Assembly (NCBI GenBank): GCA_017467185.1
Contig: JAFTSS010000044.1
Span: forward strand, 42,459-106,458
Reading direction: 5' to 3'
Length of the DNA stretch: 64,000 nucleotides
Source: Paludibacteraceae bacterium
GTDB taxonomy: Bacteria; Bacteroidota; Bacteroidia; Bacteroidales; Paludibacteraceae
Shown here: positions 24,042 through 33,291 of the stretch, in pieces
Layout: each line of letters starts with the position of its first letter
Numbering within the stretch: the first letter of the stretch is position 1
Notes under the pieces: model-generated
Database searches by the model: none
What the model saw: the letters and a program-made list of their open reading frames with translations, nothing else
What the model was told of the DNA's origin: nothing
Made by a program: the position numbers and the translations under genes

Positions 24042-25613
24042 ATGCAAAAAGAATTAGTAATAAATGCACAGAACGACCAAATATCAATCGCTCTTCTTGA
24101 AGATAAAAGTTTGGTCGAACTTAATAAGGATACATTGCAACACTCTTTCGTAGTGGGCAATATTTATCTTGGCAGGGTGAAAAAACTTATGCCAGGACTT
24201 AATGCTGCATTTATCGACATCGGTTCTGAAAAAGAGGCTTTTATTCATTATCACGACCTGGGGCAACAATTTCTTACATTTAATAATTACGTTCGTCAAG
24301 TTTTAGACGACCGTAAGCATGAACCAAAGGTAAAACGTATGCCCGATTTGCCAAAAGACGGACAAATAAAAGATGTCCTACAACAAGGACAATTTATTAT
24401 GGTTCAGATTGTTAAAGAACCAATAAATACAAAGGGTCCACGTCTTACGGGTGAAATTAGTATCGCTGGTCGTAATATGGTTCTTCTTCCTTTAGGGGAT
24501 AAAGTATCTGTATCTCAAAAAATTAAATCTAACGAAGAACGTGTACGCCTTCGCAAGTTGGTTCAAAGCATCAAATCACCATCGTTTGGTGTGATAATTC
24601 GCACTGTAGCAGAAGAGAAACGTGTCGCTGAACTTGATAGCGAACTTAAAATGATGGAAAAGCGTTGGCAAAAGGTGGTTAATGAATTACGTAGAGCTAA
24701 AGGTATCTCTCTTTTGATGGAAGAGAGTAGCCGCACGGTATCAATCTTACGTGACCTATTTACTCCTGAATTTGAGGCTGTTCATGTCAATTCACCTTCG
24801 GTTTATGAAGAGGTTGTTTCTTATGTGGAGATGATTGCACCTGAACTCAAGAATATAGTAAAACTTTATGATGGTGAACTTCCTATATTTGATAATTTCG
24901 CCATTACAAAACAGATAAAATCACTTTTTGGACGTACCGTATCTTTCAAACGTGGTGCCTATCTTATTATGGATAAGGCAGAGGCAATGCACGTTATTGA
25001 TGTAAATAGTGGTACACGTACAAAAGCTTCTCAAACTCAAGAGGAAAATGCGCTTGAAGTGAATATGGCTGCTGCTACTGAAATTGCACGTCAACTTCGT
25101 CTTCGAGATATGGGAGGAATTATAGTAATTGACTTCATTGATATGAATGAGGGGGCTAATCGTAATCAACTTTTTGAGCACATGCAACAACTTATGAGTG
25201 CCGACCGTGCACGTCATAATATATTGCCTCTCAGTAAGTTCGGTTTAATGCAGATTACTCGTCAACGTGTACGTCCAGCCCTTGAGGTTGATACAATGGA
25301 GACTTGTCCTACTTGTTTTGGTACAGGAAAAGCTAAGCCTTCGATACTTTTTACAGATCAATTGGAAGAGAAGATTGAGCTGGTAAAAGATGTGTATAAA
25401 ACATCAAGATTCACAATACATTTACATCCATATGTGGCTGCTTTTATCAATAAAGGTTTGCCTTCGCAACTTTTGAAATGGAAGATGAAGTATGGATGGG
25501 GTATTAGGATATTGCCTGTTCAGGATTTAGGATTTTTACAGTACCGATTTGTTGATAAAAATGGTGATGAACTTGATTTAAATAGTACTCAAGCAATGCT
25601 TGATGAAAATTGA
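24042..25613 (+). CDS. rng: Ribonuclease E/G
   Basis: 523 residues from ATG 24042. An S1 domain (NIYLGRVKKLMPGLNAAFID) is followed by the catalytic DNase I-like domain with INVDVNSGT-type IDVNSGTRTK and IIVIDFIDM Mg2+ ligands, and the Zn-link CPTCFGTGK. It processes rRNA and degrades mRNA. The length is that of RNase G without the RNase E scaffold. The region just upstream carries dispersed words (ACGAGCGAAGCGAGTAA, GCTACTCGCTACTA), also seen before the omega gene at 60806. A terminator follows directly. Confidence 0.95.
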   Translation: MQKELVINAQNDQISIALLEDKSLVELNKDTLQHSFVVGNIYLGRVKKLMPGLNAAFIDIGSEKEAFIHYHDLGQQFLTFNNYVRQVLDDRKHEPKVKRMPDLPKDGQIKDVLQQGQFIMVQIVKEPINTKGPRLTGEISIAGRNMVLLPLGDKVSVSQKIKSNEERVRLRKLVQSIKSPSFGVIIRTVAEEKRVAELDSELKMMEKRWQKVVNELRRAKGISLLMEESSRTVSILRDLFTPEFEAVHVNSPSVYEEVVSYVEMIAPELKNIVKLYDGELPIFDNFAITKQIKSLFGRTVSFKRGAYLIMDKAEAMHVIDVNSGTRTKASQTQEENALEVNMAAATEIARQLRLRDMGGIIVIDFIDMNEGANRNQLFEHMQQLMSADRARHNILPLSKFGLMQITRQRVRPALEVDTMETCPTCFGTGKAKPSILFTDQLEEKIELVKDVYKTSRFTIHLHPYVAAFINKGLPSQLLKWKMKYGWGIRILPVQDLGFLQYRFVDKNGDELDLNSTQAMLDEN

Positions 25614-25615
25614 TA

Positions 25616-25655
25616 AAAAAAATCTCGACTACTTAAATAGTCGAGATTTTTTTGT
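25616..25655. terminator. Bidirectional terminator between rng and dehydrogenase
   Basis: 12-bp stem AAATCTCGACTA / TAGTCGAGATTT, 6-nt loop, T-run on the plus strand and on the minus strand. It serves convergent genes. Confidence 0.92.
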
Positions 25656-28475
25656 CTATTTTGGTGAAGTTACTTTGTCAACAAGGTAGATGATGTTTTG
25701 GAATGGTACGCCACTATGGGTTGTGAGTCCGATTTCGCATGTGCGTGAGTTGGAGTAACCTACTGTAATTCCGTGTTTTTCGATTTGTGGACGAAGTTTG
25801 CGCAGTGCCCATTCATTGACCTCTGGGTTGAAGAAACCTTTGTCGCCTGCAAAGCCACAACAGCCTACTTCTTGAGGAACAACAACAGAAGTTGAGCACA
25901 TTTCGGCAAGGCGAATGAGGTCTGATTTCAAGCCCATTTTGGTAGTTGAGCAGGTGGTATGCACAGTGATAGTGTCGTTGATAGGAGTGAAATTGAGTCG
26001 GTCGGCAACGAATTTTAGTATGAATTCGACTGGCTCGTACATATCTACTCCTTTGATTGTGTGGCGCATACGATAGAGACAAGGCGATTGGTCGCAGAGC
26101 ACAGGGTACATGCCATAGTCGGATGCTTTGAGTAGTGCACGTTCGAGTTCGGCAGATTTTTGGTCGGCGAGTTCGGGCATACCTTTACTTTCCCATATTG
26201 TGCCGCAACAGAGTTTGCTCATATTTTCAGGGAAGATGACTTCGTAGCCTGCTTTTTCGAGCAGTTGTACGGTTTTTTGCATCAAAGGAGTTTGGTCTGG
26301 GTCGTGTTTGGCTGTGCCCATAGTTTGATTGATGCATGATGGGAAGTAGACAACTCTTGAAAGTTGAGAGTTTAGAGTTGAGAGTTTAGAGTTGTTTTGA
26401 CTCGCTTCGCTCGTTATGGATGTAGGATGTGTTGGTTTAGAGTTCGTTTTAGGTCGGCGGGTGGCACGTGGCATGGCTGGAGTCCAGAGTGGAATGAGTT
26501 GGCCTGTGCCATAGTGGAGGCCTTTGGCGATAGAAGACATAAGCTTATCGCCTAATAGCCAATGCGCTGCAGATACAAGGCGGAGTCCTATGCCAAGAGT
26601 TGTTTCGATGCCACTGAGGTGATTGGCTGCAAATGTGCCAATTGATTGAGCCATACGGCTTTGGTTGATTTCGCGTTCGCGTATGACGTGGATGAGTTCG
26701 CCTGTGTTGATTTTGATTGGGCAAGAGGTTGAGCAGAGTCCGTCGCCAGCACAGGTAGTATTGCCTAAATATTGGAATTCTTTGATTAGTTGATTGAGGC
26801 GGGCATCATCTTCGTGGGTTTGTTGAAGGCGAGAAATTTCGCGTTGAACAACAATGCGTTGACGAGAAGAGAGAGCAAATCCGCAAGTGACGCAGTTGAC
26901 TTCGCAGAAACCACATTCGATGCATCGGTCGATGAGCGGATGACATTGAGGAAGAGGTTTGAGGTTGGAAATGTGGCACTTAGGGTCGTCGTTGAAAATA
27001 ACACCAGGATTGAATATGTTGTTAGGGTCGAAGAGTTGTTTCACTTCTTTCATGAGTTGGAACGCCTCTTTGCCCCATTCGCGTTCGACGAAAGGAGCCA
27101 TGTTGCGCCCTGTGCCATGTTCGGCTTTGAGCGAGCCATCGTAGTGGTCGACAACGAGATGGGCTACGTCGTTCATAAGAGCTTCGTAGCGATTGATTTC
27201 GTCTTGAGTATCAAAGCGTTGATTGATGATGAAGTGATAGTTGCCTTCGAGGGCATGACCATAGATGACAGCATCGTCGTAGTGGTGATGCTCAAGGAGT
27301 TGTTGGAGCTCTTCGGTTGCTTCTACAAGATGATGAATAGGGAATGCAACGTCTTCGATGAGACAGGTTGTGCCTACGGGGCGCATACTGCCGACTGAAG
27401 GGAATATGCCTGAACGGATGGCCCAATATTGATTAACTGTGTCAGGGTCAGAGGTGAAGGCATGTGGACGAAGAGTGCTGAATTGAGCAATCGTTTGATT
27501 GATTGTGTTGATTTGTTCGTTTAGTTCTTCTTTGGTTTCAGCCTCAACTTTGATGAGAAGAGCCATTGTTGAGGCTGGTAGTTGATCGAAATCATCAACG
27601 CTATCTTTTACTGAGCAAAGAGCTTTATAATCAAATAGTTCGACTGCGGATACGGGGTTTTGTTTTAGTTGTATGACAGCACCACAGGCATTGCGAGTAT
27701 CGGTGAAATAGATGAGAGCACTTGCAGAATAAGGTAGGATAGGTAGAGTGGTCATAGTGGCTTCGGCAAGGAATGCGAGAGTTCCTTCGGAGCCAACCAT
27801 GAGGTGAGCGATGATGTCGAATGGGTCGTCGTATTCGATGAACGGAAGTATGTTGAGCCCAGTTACATTTTTAATGCTGTATTTTGATTTTATGCGTTCG
27901 GTAAGAGCTTGGTTTGCACGAGTTTGGTCGCGGAGAGCCTCGATGCGAGCAATGAATTCGGGGTGAGATTGGCGGAACTTTTCGCGGCTGTGTTGGTCGC
28001 CAGTATCGAGAATAGTGCCATCGGACAAGATTATACGGACCGATAGCAACATTTTATCGCTATTTGCATGGATACCACAACTCATGCCCGAAGCATTATT
28101 CGAGATAATTCCTCCCACCATTGCACTTTTGATAGAGGCAGGATCGGGACCGAATTTGCGACGATATGGAGCAAGGAGTTCGTTGACGCGTTGGCCGATG
28201 ATACCAGGTTGAAGTACAATGCGTTTGCCGTTGTCGAGTATTGAGTATTTTTCCCATTTTTTGCCTACTACTGCGAGTATGTCGTTGCTGATAGCTTGAC
28301 CTGAGAGGCTTGTGCCAGCAGCGCGCCAAGTGATGTGGCGATGCTCGTTGTTGGCTTGTTGAATGAGGTTGATGATGTCGGTTTCGGTGTCGGGATGAAC
28401 TACTGTTTTAGGTAGTAGGCGGTAGAATCCGGCATCGGTGCCCCATGCGAGGGAGTTTATTAATTCATAATTCAT
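25656..28475 (-). CDS. FAD-linked oxidase with Fe-S and CCG domains (D-lactate/glycolate dehydrogenase type)
   Basis: 939 residues. The N-terminal half is a GlcD/Dld-like FAD domain (AAGTSLSGQAISND, MVGGIISNNASGMSCG) and FAD-oxidase C-terminal domain (GHALEGNYHF, KAEHGTGRNMAPFVE). Then a ferredoxin-like region (CIECGFCEVNC, CAGDGLCSTSCP) binds two clusters, and the C-terminal third is a CCG domain with CCGTIWESKG and GCCGFAGDKG. Such fusions oxidise D-lactate, 2-hydroxyglutarate or glycolate and pass electrons to the quinone pool. Between Fe-S and CCG domains, residues around TSITSEASQNNSKLSTLN are encoded by two repeat families (26355-26425). The start MNYEL also lies in a heptamer run. Confidence 0.88.
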   Translation of the reverse strand: MNYELINSLAWGTDAGFYRLLPKTVVHPDTETDIINLIQQANNEHRHITWRAAGTSLSGQAISNDILAVVGKKWEKYSILDNGKRIVLQPGIIGQRVNELLAPYRRKFGPDPASIKSAMVGGIISNNASGMSCGIHANSDKMLLSVRIILSDGTILDTGDQHSREKFRQSHPEFIARIEALRDQTRANQALTERIKSKYSIKNVTGLNILPFIEYDDPFDIIAHLMVGSEGTLAFLAEATMTTLPILPYSASALIYFTDTRNACGAVIQLKQNPVSAVELFDYKALCSVKDSVDDFDQLPASTMALLIKVEAETKEELNEQINTINQTIAQFSTLRPHAFTSDPDTVNQYWAIRSGIFPSVGSMRPVGTTCLIEDVAFPIHHLVEATEELQQLLEHHHYDDAVIYGHALEGNYHFIINQRFDTQDEINRYEALMNDVAHLVVDHYDGSLKAEHGTGRNMAPFVEREWGKEAFQLMKEVKQLFDPNNIFNPGVIFNDDPKCHISNLKPLPQCHPLIDRCIECGFCEVNCVTCGFALSSRQRIVVQREISRLQQTHEDDARLNQLIKEFQYLGNTTCAGDGLCSTSCPIKINTGELIHVIREREINQSRMAQSIGTFAANHLSGIETTLGIGLRLVSAAHWLLGDKLMSSIAKGLHYGTGQLIPLWTPAMPRATRRPKTNSKPTHPTSITSEASQNNSKLSTLNSQLSRVVYFPSCINQTMGTAKHDPDQTPLMQKTVQLLEKAGYEVIFPENMSKLCCGTIWESKGMPELADQKSAELERALLKASDYGMYPVLCDQSPCLYRMRHTIKGVDMYEPVEFILKFVADRLNFTPINDTITVHTTCSTTKMGLKSDLIRLAEMCSTSVVVPQEVGCCGFAGDKGFFNPEVNEWALRKLRPQIEKHGITVGYSNSRTCEIGLTTHSGVPFQNIIYLVDKVTSPK
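26355..26425. repeat. Heptamer insert plus ACTCGCTTCGCTCG word inside dehydrogenase
   Basis: Units GTTGAGA/GTTTAGA (period 7, 26355-26398) followed by ACTCGCTTCGCTCGTT. Both words also occur between genes (for example 18670, 23988, 46050, 58050). Confidence 0.9.
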
Positions 28476-28545
28476 AGACGTGAAATTTGAAATTTGAAAT
28501 GTGAAAGTTTTCTATTTGGTGTTAGCTTTCAACTTTCAACTTTCA
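28450..28545. repeat. Heptamer tracts at dehydrogenase start and downstream of NamZ-like gene
   Basis: ATTCATA units overlap the start codon at 28475; then GAAATTT units (28480-28505) and TTTCAAC units (28522-28545), three different heptamers in one 95-bp stretch. Confidence 0.85.
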
Positions 28546-28549
28546 ATTT

Positions 28550-29812
28550 TTATTTATATAGGTAGTATTTTGAAGAGAGTTTGCGATAGGCTTTTTCGTC
28601 TTTTTCGAAATAGTCTTTTACGTCAGCCCAACGGTAAGTTTCAGAGAATTTTTCGCGGATGAAATTTGTACCACATACCTTGTCGAACATTTGGAAGCGG
28701 TTTTGTGGTGCTTCTTTGAATATATCATGTTCTGGATACATCTCTTTAACTACTTGCATAACGTAGAATTGAATTTCGGTGAGGCGTGCTTTTTCGTATT
28801 CGGTGATGTAGATTTGTACACCACCGCAAAGTTCGCCTTTAGATGTAGAGTAGTATGGTTTGTAGTGGATTGGACGGAAGCGGACGCCAGGAAGATTGAG
28901 AGCGTTGAGGTTGGTTGCAAGCGAGTCGGCATTGAACCAAGGTGCACCTATTGTTTGGAAAGGAAGAGGGTAGCCTACGCCCATATTGATGTAGTAGAGT
29001 TCGCCGAGAATGCCTGTAACAGGATAGTAGATAGCCGATTGAGGATAAGGAATGTGAGGTGAAGCAGGAATCCATTCGAGGCCAGTTTCGTCCCAAGTCA
29101 TATTGCGAGTCCAACCCTCCATTGGGATTACTGTGAGCTTACATTTTTCGCCAAGCATGCCTTCTTCGTTGAGCATAAGTGCAAGTTCACCTGGAGTTTG
29201 TCCGTAGAGGTAAGGAATTTTGAATTGAGATACGAAAGAGATGTAGTCGTCTTCGACAAGGTTGCCTTCGATGCGATTGCCACCGAGAGGATTTGGGCGG
29301 TCGAGGACAACAAATTCTTTGTCGTTTTCGGCAGCAGCCATCATGCCCATACCCATTGTGCTGATGAATGTGTAAGAACGACAGCCAATATCTTGAATAT
29401 CATATACAATGACATCGACATTTTCGAGCATTTCGGGCGTAGGTTTGCGTGTTTTGCCAAAGATTGAGTACATAGGTACACCAGTGCGAGGATCGACCGT
29501 GTTGTCAACGTGGTCGCCAGCATAAACATCGCCACGTACGCCGTGTTCAGGCGCAAAAAGAGCCACAAGTTCAACATCTTCAGCTTCGTGAAGGATGTCG
29601 ATAGTAGATTTTAGTTGAGAATCCACACCTGTTGGGTTTGTTATAAGTCCTACACGTTTACCTTTGAGTATGTCGAAATTTTGGTCGCGGAGGACTTCGA
29701 TGCCTGGTTTAACTTTAGTTTTAATTTGTTGGTTGTTGCTACAACAAGCAGAGAGAGACAACAAACTTATTGTTGTAATAAGTAGAATTGTGAAAATGAA
29801 ATTTTTGTTCAT
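28550..29812 (-). CDS. DUF1343/NamZ-like lipoprotein (exo-N-acetylmuramidase family)
   Basis: 420 residues. A lipoprotein signal (LLSLSACCSNN) precedes one DUF1343 domain: LKGKRVGLITNPTGVD, LFAPEHGVRGD, YDIQDIGCRSYTFISTMG, VLDRPNPLGG and PYLYGQTPGELALMLN. NamZ of Bacillus, from this family, releases terminal MurNAc from peptidoglycan; NamZ homologues in Bacteroidetes are thought to act in cell-wall recycling. It is anchored to a membrane facing the periplasm. The promoter box TATCTTTG at 29842-29849 (minus) is divergent from the polysaccharide cluster promoter. Confidence 0.9.
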   Translation of the reverse strand: MNKNFIFTILLITTISLLSLSACCSNNQQIKTKVKPGIEVLRDQNFDILKGKRVGLITNPTGVDSQLKSTIDILHEAEDVELVALFAPEHGVRGDVYAGDHVDNTVDPRTGVPMYSIFGKTRKPTPEMLENVDVIVYDIQDIGCRSYTFISTMGMGMMAAAENDKEFVVLDRPNPLGGNRIEGNLVEDDYISFVSQFKIPYLYGQTPGELALMLNEEGMLGEKCKLTVIPMEGWTRNMTWDETGLEWIPASPHIPYPQSAIYYPVTGILGELYYINMGVGYPLPFQTIGAPWFNADSLATNLNALNLPGVRFRPIHYKPYYSTSKGELCGGVQIYITEYEKARLTEIQFYVMQVVKEMYPEHDIFKEAPQNRFQMFDKVCGTNFIREKFSETYRWADVKDYFEKDEKAYRKLSSKYYLYK

Positions 29813-29841
29813 GGTGTATATTATTTTTTGTTATTTTTTTG

Positions 29842-29849
29842 CAAAGATA
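29842..29849 (-). promoter_or_regulatory. -7 promoter box for NamZ-like gene
   Basis: TATCTTTG on the minus strand, about 30 bp before the start codon. Confidence 0.65.
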
Positions 29850-29893
29850 AGAAAAAAAAATGATAATCAATGTCAATTATTTGTTTTTTTTAT

Positions 29894-29924
29894 TTTGTTA
29901 TTTGATAAAAAATGCTTACCTTTG
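29894..29924 (+). promoter_or_regulatory. Promoter of the polysaccharide cluster
   Basis: TTTG 29894-29897, 19-bp spacer, TACCTTTG 29917-29924: consensus promoter 36 bp before the first gene of a 12-gene unidirectional cluster with tiny gaps or overlaps. No other promoter of this quality was seen inside the cluster. Confidence 0.85.
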
Positions 29925-29960
29925 CCAATTAAAAGTGTGTAATTGAAAAAAACAATAATA

Positions 29961-31934
29961 ATGGATAATTTTAAAAATAAAATTAAGAGTAGTAATATAT
30001 TTGCTTATTTATCATCAATAGGGTATTTGCCAAGGTGGATGGTTTTATTGGTTGATGTTGTGCTTTGTATTGTGGCTTATTTTTGTGCATTTCAGTTGGC
30101 TTATCATTATTATTATTTCCAATATGCAAGTGTGCAATTATATGAAATAAAAAATATAATTATCACTTTAGGTTGTCAAATCCTTTGGTTTTGGGTTTTT
30201 CATACATATTCTGGAATATTGCGCTATTCTACTTTTATTGATGCAACAAAGTTGTTGTATGCAATTATTGCAAATGCATCAACCTTGATAACCATTCATT
30301 ATTTAGTTTTGTTGGCGATAGGAAAAGGTGTTTTTTTGCGTTTGGGTATTGTTTTATATGCAATATTTGCCTTTTTATTATTGTTTAGTTTGCGTTTAGT
30401 GGTTAAAACTTTATATGATACGTTAGTTATACGTGCAGGAAGAGCTATTTCAGTTGTTGTTTATGGAACTAAATCAGCGGGAATTTCTATCGCAAAAATG
30501 ATAAGATCAGATGTTAATTCTCATTATAGAGTGGATGGGTTTATAGATGATAGGAGTAATCAAAATAAGCAAATATTTGGTTTGCCTATTTTTTCTACTA
30601 AAAGTAAAGATATTATATCAAATTTGCAAAAAAAACGAATAAAGGCGATAGTTGTATCTCCTTTAAAATTGAATGATGTAAATATAACAAAGAGTTTAAA
30701 TTGTTTTATTGATGCTGGATTTCAGATATTGATGATTCCTAGTTTGAGGCACTATAAAGAAGGAGATGATATATCTGGTTTTGATATTGAGAAAAATTTG
30801 AAAAAAATTCAAATTGAAGACTTGTTGGGTCGTAAACCGATAGAGATAGATAAAAGTCCTATAGAAAAAATGATTGCAGGTAAGGTTATTTTGATAACTG
30901 GCGCTGCTGGTTCTATTGGTAGTGAGATTGTTCGTCAATTGTCAATGTTTAAACCTAAAAAATTGATTTTGTTAGATAATGCAGAAACTCCATTACACAA
31001 TATTCGTTTGGAATTGACAGAAAAATTTCACAATATTGAATATGCTTTCGTAATAGCTGATGTGCGTATGCGAGATAGAATAGAATCTGTTTTCTCGGAA
31101 ATGCGTCCAAATGTAGTATTTCATGCTGCTGCATATAAGCATGTGCCTTTAATGGAAGATAATCCTGCTGAATGTGTCTTGGCTAATGTGTTAGGGTCTC
31201 GTAATGTAGCAGATATGGCAGTGAAATATGGAACAGAATCATTTGTAATGGTTTCGACTGATAAGGCTGTAAACCCAACTAATGTTATGGGATGTTCTAA
31301 ACGTATAGCAGAGATATATGTACAAAGTTTATCTAAAAAGTTGGCAAATCAATCCGGAAAAGCTCCTCGATTTATAACAACTCGTTTTGGTAATGTTTTA
31401 GGTTCGAATGGTTCTGTTATACCACTTTTCCGTCAGCAAATAGAGAAAGGAGGTCCTGTTACTGTTACTCATCCTGATATAATTCGTTATTTTATGACTA
31501 TTCCTGAGGCTTGTCAGTTGGTACTTGAAGCAGGTACAATAGGTAATGGTGGGGAGATATTTATATTCGACATGGGAATGCCAGTGAAAATAGCAGATTT
31601 AGCTAAAAAAATGATTCGTTTGTCGGGTTTAGAACCGGGAGTTGATATTCAAATAGAATATACAGGATTGCGTCCTGGTGAGAAATTATATGAAGAATTA
31701 TTGAATAATGAAGAGTTGGTTAAACCTACTTCTCATGATAAAATAATGATTGCTAATGTGCGTGAATATGAGTATGATGAAATGTTGCCGATGTATGATA
31801 AATTGTTTGAGTATGCACAAGAAAATCAAAATTATCTTGTCGTGCGCACAATGAAGGAAATGGTTCCTGAATATAAATCTCAAAATTCTGTATATCAGCA
31901 AATTGATTCGGAATTGAAAAATAATTATTTGTAA
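29961..31934 (+). CDS. Membrane-bound nucleotide-sugar 4,6-dehydratase (CapD/WbpM/PglF type)
   Basis: 657 residues from ATG 29961. Four N-terminal membrane helices and a CoA-binding-like domain precede an extended SDR domain with GAAGSIGSEIVRQL, FHAAAYKHVPLMED, VSTDKAVNPTNVMGCSKR and FGNVLGSNGSVIPLF. The enzyme makes UDP-4-keto-6-deoxy-GlcNAc, the precursor of UDP-FucNAc, QuiNAc or bacillosamine-type sugars. With the aminotransferase at 40990 and sugar transferase at 42186 it could form a Pgl-like route to a di-amino sugar on undecaprenyl phosphate. First gene of the cluster; its stop codon overlaps the next start. Confidence 0.93.
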   Translation: MDNFKNKIKSSNIFAYLSSIGYLPRWMVLLVDVVLCIVAYFCAFQLAYHYYYFQYASVQLYEIKNIIITLGCQILWFWVFHTYSGILRYSTFIDATKLLYAIIANASTLITIHYLVLLAIGKGVFLRLGIVLYAIFAFLLLFSLRLVVKTLYDTLVIRAGRAISVVVYGTKSAGISIAKMIRSDVNSHYRVDGFIDDRSNQNKQIFGLPIFSTKSKDIISNLQKKRIKAIVVSPLKLNDVNITKSLNCFIDAGFQILMIPSLRHYKEGDDISGFDIEKNLKKIQIEDLLGRKPIEIDKSPIEKMIAGKVILITGAAGSIGSEIVRQLSMFKPKKLILLDNAETPLHNIRLELTEKFHNIEYAFVIADVRMRDRIESVFSEMRPNVVFHAAAYKHVPLMEDNPAECVLANVLGSRNVADMAVKYGTESFVMVSTDKAVNPTNVMGCSKRIAEIYVQSLSKKLANQSGKAPRFITTRFGNVLGSNGSVIPLFRQQIEKGGPVTVTHPDIIRYFMTIPEACQLVLEAGTIGNGGEIFIFDMGMPVKIADLAKKMIRLSGLEPGVDIQIEYTGLRPGEKLYEELLNNEELVKPTSHDKIMIANVREYEYDEMLPMYDKLFEYAQENQNYLVVRTMKEMVPEYKSQNSVYQQIDSELKNNYL

Positions 31935-33286
31935 TGGCTGTTGCTGACATTGGTAAAAAGGATTTTGCGTGGACTCTTATTGCAACATTTTTTAAGATAG
32001 GTGCGGGTGTTTTGCTGTTTCCTTTTGTGTTGCGGATGTTGCCAGCTGAAACAGTTGGTGTGTGGACTATTTTTACTACTATAGCGCAGTTAACTTCTAT
32101 ATTTGATTTTGGATTTAATACCTCTTTTGCACGTAATATCTCTTATGTATTTAGCGGAGTGCGTGAATTGAAAAAAAAAGGTTACGAATCTGTAAATTTA
32201 GAAAATGTTAATGCAATAGATTATAAATTGTTGGGTTCAACAATAAAAGCAATGCGTTATTTTTATTCTCGTATGGCATTGTTACTATTTTTGTTGTTTG
32301 CTACTATTGGTACGTTTTATATTTCTATATTGATGCAAGATTATGTGGGTGATGTGCGTGAGGTATATTTGTCGTGGATAATTTTAGTGTTGATAAATTC
32401 CTATAATCTTTATACTTTATATTATGAGTCGTTGTTGAATGGACGAGGGTTGATAAAGCGTGTACATCAGATTATTTTTATCGGTAATTTTGTTTATATA
32501 GGATTAGCTTTACTGCTTATTTTATTGGGTGGTGGATTGGTGGCGATTGTTTCTTCGCAGGCAATATCAGTGTTATTGGTTCGTTTTTTAAGTAAACGAG
32601 CTTTTTATACTAAAGAGATAGTTGATAATTTGGCAGAGGTTGATGATTCTGATTACAAGAATGTATTGTCTGCTATAGCTCCAAATGCTATAAAAGTGGG
32701 GTTGACATCGTTGGGTGGTTTTATAATTAACAAGTCAAGTATGTTTATCGGTTCGTTATATGTATCGCTAGAACTGATGGCATCTTATGGTATCACGTTG
32801 CAATTATTTGTTGTAGTGGGTATGTTGGCGGGTATTTTTACTCGAGTATATATGCCTAAAGTTTTTCAATGGCGTGTTGAAGGACGTTTGGATTTAGTAA
32901 AAAAAATGTTTTATCTGTCAAGCATTGTAATGTTTATTGTATTTACTATATCTGGGACTATTATTGTATTGTGGGGAGATTGGTTGTTAAGACTATTGAA
33001 AAGTTCTACTATGCTACTGCCTACAAGTTTATTGATATTGATGTTTGTGCAACATTATTTAGAATATAATCATTCAAATGCAGCGCAATACTTGCTATCG
33101 CGTAATGAAGTGCCATTTTTTAAAGCCTCTTTAATATCTGCTAGTGGAGTTTTAGTGTTATTGATGATATTTGTTGTTTGGTTGGATATGGGGGTATTGG
33201 GTATGATTTTAGCTCCAATGTTAGTGCAGGCTGTTTATCAAAATTGGAAATGGCCTTTAGAGGTAATAAAAGAATTTAAAAATTAA
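31934..33286 (+). CDS. Wzx-type polysaccharide flippase (1)
   Basis: 450 residues with about 12-14 hydrophobic helices and no soluble domain (start MAVADIGKKDFAWTLIATFF). The pattern fits the MOP/PST superfamily, which flips undecaprenyl-linked repeat units across the inner membrane. Start and previous stop share one base (TAATG), indicating translational coupling. The cluster holds a second, unrelated-looking flippase at 34488. Confidence 0.85.
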   Translation: MAVADIGKKDFAWTLIATFFKIGAGVLLFPFVLRMLPAETVGVWTIFTTIAQLTSIFDFGFNTSFARNISYVFSGVRELKKKGYESVNLENVNAIDYKLLGSTIKAMRYFYSRMALLLFLLFATIGTFYISILMQDYVGDVREVYLSWIILVLINSYNLYTLYYESLLNGRGLIKRVHQIIFIGNFVYIGLALLLILLGGGLVAIVSSQAISVLLVRFLSKRAFYTKEIVDNLAEVDDSDYKNVLSAIAPNAIKVGLTSLGGFIINKSSMFIGSLYVSLELMASYGITLQLFVVVGMLAGIFTRVYMPKVFQWRVEGRLDLVKKMFYLSSIVMFIVFTISGTIIVLWGDWLLRLLKSSTMLLPTSLLILMFVQHYLEYNHSNAAQYLLSRNEVPFFKASLISASGVLVLLMIFVVWLDMGVLGMILAPMLVQAVYQNWKWPLEVIKEFKN

Positions 33287-33291
33287 CATAT

